Assembly (NCBI GenBank): GCA_036565605.1
Contig: DATCXV010000002.1
Location: forward strand, 1 to 48,675
Origin: UBA6065 sp036565605
Lineage (GTDB): Bacteria > Patescibacteriota > Minisyncoccia > Phycocordibacterales > UBA6065
Reading direction: 5' to 3'
Length of the DNA: 48,675 nt
The translations under genes and the position numbers were made by a program. Shown here piece by piece: positions 47,187-48,675 of this stretch (positions within the stretch are counted from its first letter, which is position 1; every line of letters starts with the position of its first letter). The notes beneath the pieces are model-generated. The model saw only the letters and a list, made by a program, of their open reading frames with translations, was not told where the DNA came from and did not search any database.

Positions 47187-47816
47187 ATGGAACTTGCAAT
47201 CAACTTCTCGACAATACTTCTTTTTGGTTTGATCTGGTTCGGTATCGTCGCGTTCCTTCGGTCGAAGAAAAAGAAAGGCCTCGTATATCTTTTGTTCTTC
47301 ACCATATTCTATATCTACATAGCCAAAGTTCTGGCTTACACTCAATTCCAGTTTCAATTTCAGATTCTCAATTTTTTAATGCCAGGCACCCGCATTATGA
47401 ACGGAGATACAATTGGAAAGAGTATGAATCTTATTCCACTTCTCACGCTCACCGCAGAGGATCTGAAAACCTCCCTGCTTAATATTCTTCTCTTCATTCC
47501 TTTCGGTTTTGGTTTGCCATTCATTACGAATATGCGAATACAGAAAACAGTTGTTATCGGCGCGCTCTTCAGCTTCATTCTCGAACTTCTGCAGCTCATA
47601 TCTGCTTTGATGGCGCACATGACATTTCGAGTCATTGATATTAATGATTTGATATTCAATACAGTTGGCGTCGCAACCGGTTATCTTCTATTCACTGGAT
47701 TCATGCACATATATCGCTCTGTATTGCGAGGCCGAGAAATGCCAGCAAATCCCATCTTGCGATATATCGCCGAACGCCCGCAGACGGACACACAAAGAAC
47801 GTTGCACGGGAAATAG
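47187..47816 (+). CDS. VanZ-like membrane protein
   Basis: The 209-aa protein has about five spans and the VanZ core: MNLIPLLTLTAEDLKTSLLN, ILLFIPFGFGLPF, SFILELLQLIS and RVIDINDLIFNTVGVATGYL. VanZ-type proteins are membrane proteins of unclear function. One member raises teicoplanin resistance, but most are unrelated to resistance. It begins 14 nt after tRNA-Ser and may be transcribed with it. Confidence 0.88.
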   Translation: MELAINFSTILLFGLIWFGIVAFLRSKKKKGLVYLLFFTIFYIYIAKVLAYTQFQFQFQILNFLMPGTRIMNGDTIGKSMNLIPLLTLTAEDLKTSLLNILLFIPFGFGLPFITNMRIQKTVVIGALFSFILELLQLISALMAHMTFRVIDINDLIFNTVGVATGYLLFTGFMHIYRSVLRGREMPANPILRYIAERPQTDTQRTLHGK

Positions 47817-47819
47817 TCG

Positions 47820-47825
47820 TATAAT
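47820..47825 (+). promoter_or_regulatory. -10 element of mscL
   Basis: Perfect TATAAT, 7 nt before the ATG at 47833; the mRNA is predicted to be leaderless. Confidence 0.65.
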
Positions 47826-47832
47826 CATCTGT

Positions 47833-48162
47833 ATGATCAAAGAACAATTCAAGGGCTTCATTCACTTCATCCGAACCCAGGGCGTGGCAGGTTTTGCCAT
47901 AGGTTTCATTTTGGGCCGCGCCGTTTCGGATCTGGTCGGATCATTTGTAAGTGACATCATCAATCCGCTTATCGGCCTGGCGCTCACCCATTTCACAGAT
48001 CTTTCAAAGCTTGCTGTAACGGTTAATGGCTCGACCATCGGATACGGCAAGTTTCTTTCCCTACTTATAAATTTCTTCATCCTGGCTGCGGTCGTGTACT
48101 TTGGCATTAAGAAACTTTCGGAGAAATTTGATCAGCCAAAAGACGTTCCGCCCGCGAAGTAA
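47833..48162 (+). CDS. mscL: Large-conductance mechanosensitive channel MscL
   Basis: The 109-aa protein has the MscL layout: a short amphipathic N-terminus (KGFIHFIRTQGVAGFAIGFI), the first span with GFILGRAVSDLVGSFVSDII, a short loop with YGKFLSLLINF, and the second span (FFILAAVVYFGI) followed by a charged tail. It opens under hypo-osmotic stress. The ATG at 47833 is fixed by homology and by TATAAT (47820-47825) ending 7 nt before it. Confidence 0.95.
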   Translation: MIKEQFKGFIHFIRTQGVAGFAIGFILGRAVSDLVGSFVSDIINPLIGLALTHFTDLSKLAVTVNGSTIGYGKFLSLLINFFILAAVVYFGIKKLSEKFDQPKDVPPAK

Positions 48163-48167
48163 AAAGC

Positions 48168-48196
48168 TTGAAAAAATCGACTTCGTGCGGTACAGT
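48168..48196 (+). promoter_or_regulatory. tRNA-Val promoter
   Basis: TTGAAA (48168-48173) and TACAGT (48191-48196) are 17 bp apart, and the tRNA begins 9 nt further on. This is one of the best -35/-10 pairs in the window. It may also drive the pilin gene that begins at the tRNA 3' end. Confidence 0.75.
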
Positions 48197-48205
48197 ATTC
48201 CCGTC

Positions 48206-48279
48206 GCGCGCTTAGCTCAGTTGGCTAGAGCATCTCATTGACGTTGAGAGGGTCGGGGGTTCAAGTCCCTCAGCGCGCA
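48206..48279 (+). tRNA. tRNA-Val (anticodon GAC)
   Basis: The acceptor GCGCGCT pairs with AGCGCGC, the D-arm contains GCTCAGTTGGCTAGAGC, the anticodon stem is TCTCA/TGAGA with loop TTGACGT (GAC), and the T-arm contains GGGGGTTCAAGTCCCTC. The discriminator A (48279) is followed by CCA (48280-48282), whose A is the first base of the pilin start codon. Confidence 0.95.
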
Positions 48280-48281
48280 CC

Positions 48282-48675
48282 ATGTACAGACAGAGCAAAG
48301 ATGGCTTTACGCTGATCGAGCTTCTGGTCGTTATCTCGATCATATCCCTCCTTTCATCAATCGTGCTTTCATCGGTGAATGGAGCACGGATTAAGGCAAG
48401 AGACGCAAGGCGCAAACAAGACCTGGCTCAGATAGAGCGCGCACTCGCCCTTTATTATGATCAATACGGCCAATATCCACCGGCCAAGCCGCAGACAAGC
48501 TGTGGCGGCGGAGACGTCTGGGCCTCTTCGAACGGCACCTGTGGCGGACAGTGGCTCACGACGGACGCCAACTTCTATATCATCATGCCAAACGTACCGG
48601 TTGACCCCAAGAACGTGGGCACTAATGCCGGCTGGAGTGATGGCAATAACGTATACAGTTATGTTCCGAGCCAAG
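48282..48675 (+). CDS. Type IV pilin / pseudopilin (3' end outside window)
   Basis: The frame starts at ATG 48282 and is open to the window end (131 full codons). It has a class III signal: MYRQSKDG then FTLIELLVVISIISLLSS, with Glu at +5, and the helix signature NGARIKARDARRKQDLAQIE as in the pilin at 46424. The head contains two Cys (TSCGGGD and GTCGGQW) and the YPVDP-like NVPVDPKN segment common in pilins of this group. There is no room for a separate promoter or a Shine-Dalgarno, because the ATG overlaps the CCA end of tRNA-Val. Expression probably depends on the tRNA promoter and on tRNA processing. Confidence 0.92.
   Translation, partial: MYRQSKDGFTLIELLVVISIISLLSSIVLSSVNGARIKARDARRKQDLAQIERALALYYDQYGQYPPAKPQTSCGGGDVWASSNGTCGGQWLTTDANFYIIMPNVPVDPKNVGTNAGWSDGNNVYSYVPSQ

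Overview
The window reads as a piece of a small, streamlined bacterial genome, most likely a Candidate Phyla Radiation (Patescibacteria/Parcubacteria-like) organism. This is an inference from several things seen together: type IV pilins with the GFTLIELLVVIAIIGLLSS start, very large cell-surface proteins ending in peptidoglycan-binding modules, shortened translation factors (EF-Ts of 195 aa, RF1 of 326 aa), closely packed genes that often overlap at their ends, tiny single-span membrane proteins, and the lack of any biosynthetic operon. UGA is used as a stop (for example at the end of the helicase gene at 14545), so the code is standard. There is no rRNA, IS element, integrase, prophage or CRISPR array.

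Layout. 1-3268: 5' part of a huge surface protein with an intracellular helix-turn-helix, one membrane span and a fibre built on GNVGIGTT repeats. 3630-6254: TlyA rRNA methylase and TypA/BipA GTPase. 6328-11019: a 1563-aa secreted beta-helix/FN3 protein with two C-terminal peptidoglycan-binding domains. 11120-20391: housekeeping and stress genes (small RRM protein, TruB, a 3'-5' exonuclease, peroxiredoxin, DsbA-like oxidoreductase, UvrD helicase-nuclease, DoxX, AI-2E-type permease, TrhO, DUF1761). 20600-24927: a two-component cassette made of an OmpR-type regulator, a 54-aa His-rich small ORF, a six-span histidine kinase and a 634-aa protein that joins a class II terpene-cyclase-like half (DxDD) to a class I isoprenoid-synthase-like half (two DDxxD motifs). 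Tandem 11-bp repeats flank the regulator gene. 24924-30535: GyrB, a mitochondrial-type single-chain PheRS, tRNA-Thr, a small membrane protein, EF-Ts and S2. 30593-36169: a 1858-aa secreted NHL-propeller/TIGR03790-like/FN3 protein, again with peptidoglycan-binding modules. 36234-41897: RF1, L31 type B, a small secreted protein, a coiled-coil lytic transglycosylase, L25, a small membrane protein and a GlcD-type FAD oxidase. 42043-48675: a secreted peptidoglycan-binding protein, fructose-bisphosphate aldolase divergent from a PfkB kinase, a PAP2 phosphatase, a PH-domain membrane protein, a small membrane protein coupled to a pilin, tRNA-Glu, tRNA-Ser, VanZ-like, MscL, and tRNA-Val whose CCA end runs into the start codon of a second pilin.

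Regulatory style. At many genes a good -10 hexamer ends only 6-8 nt before the ATG and no Shine-Dalgarno is present, so leaderless mRNAs appear to be common. Good Shine-Dalgarno sequences appear at a few genes only, notably the small ORF and the terpene-cyclase-like gene of the two-component cassette. Two divergent gene pairs have overlapping -10 elements. The most striking candidate for an undescribed system is the 20.5-24.9 kb cassette.
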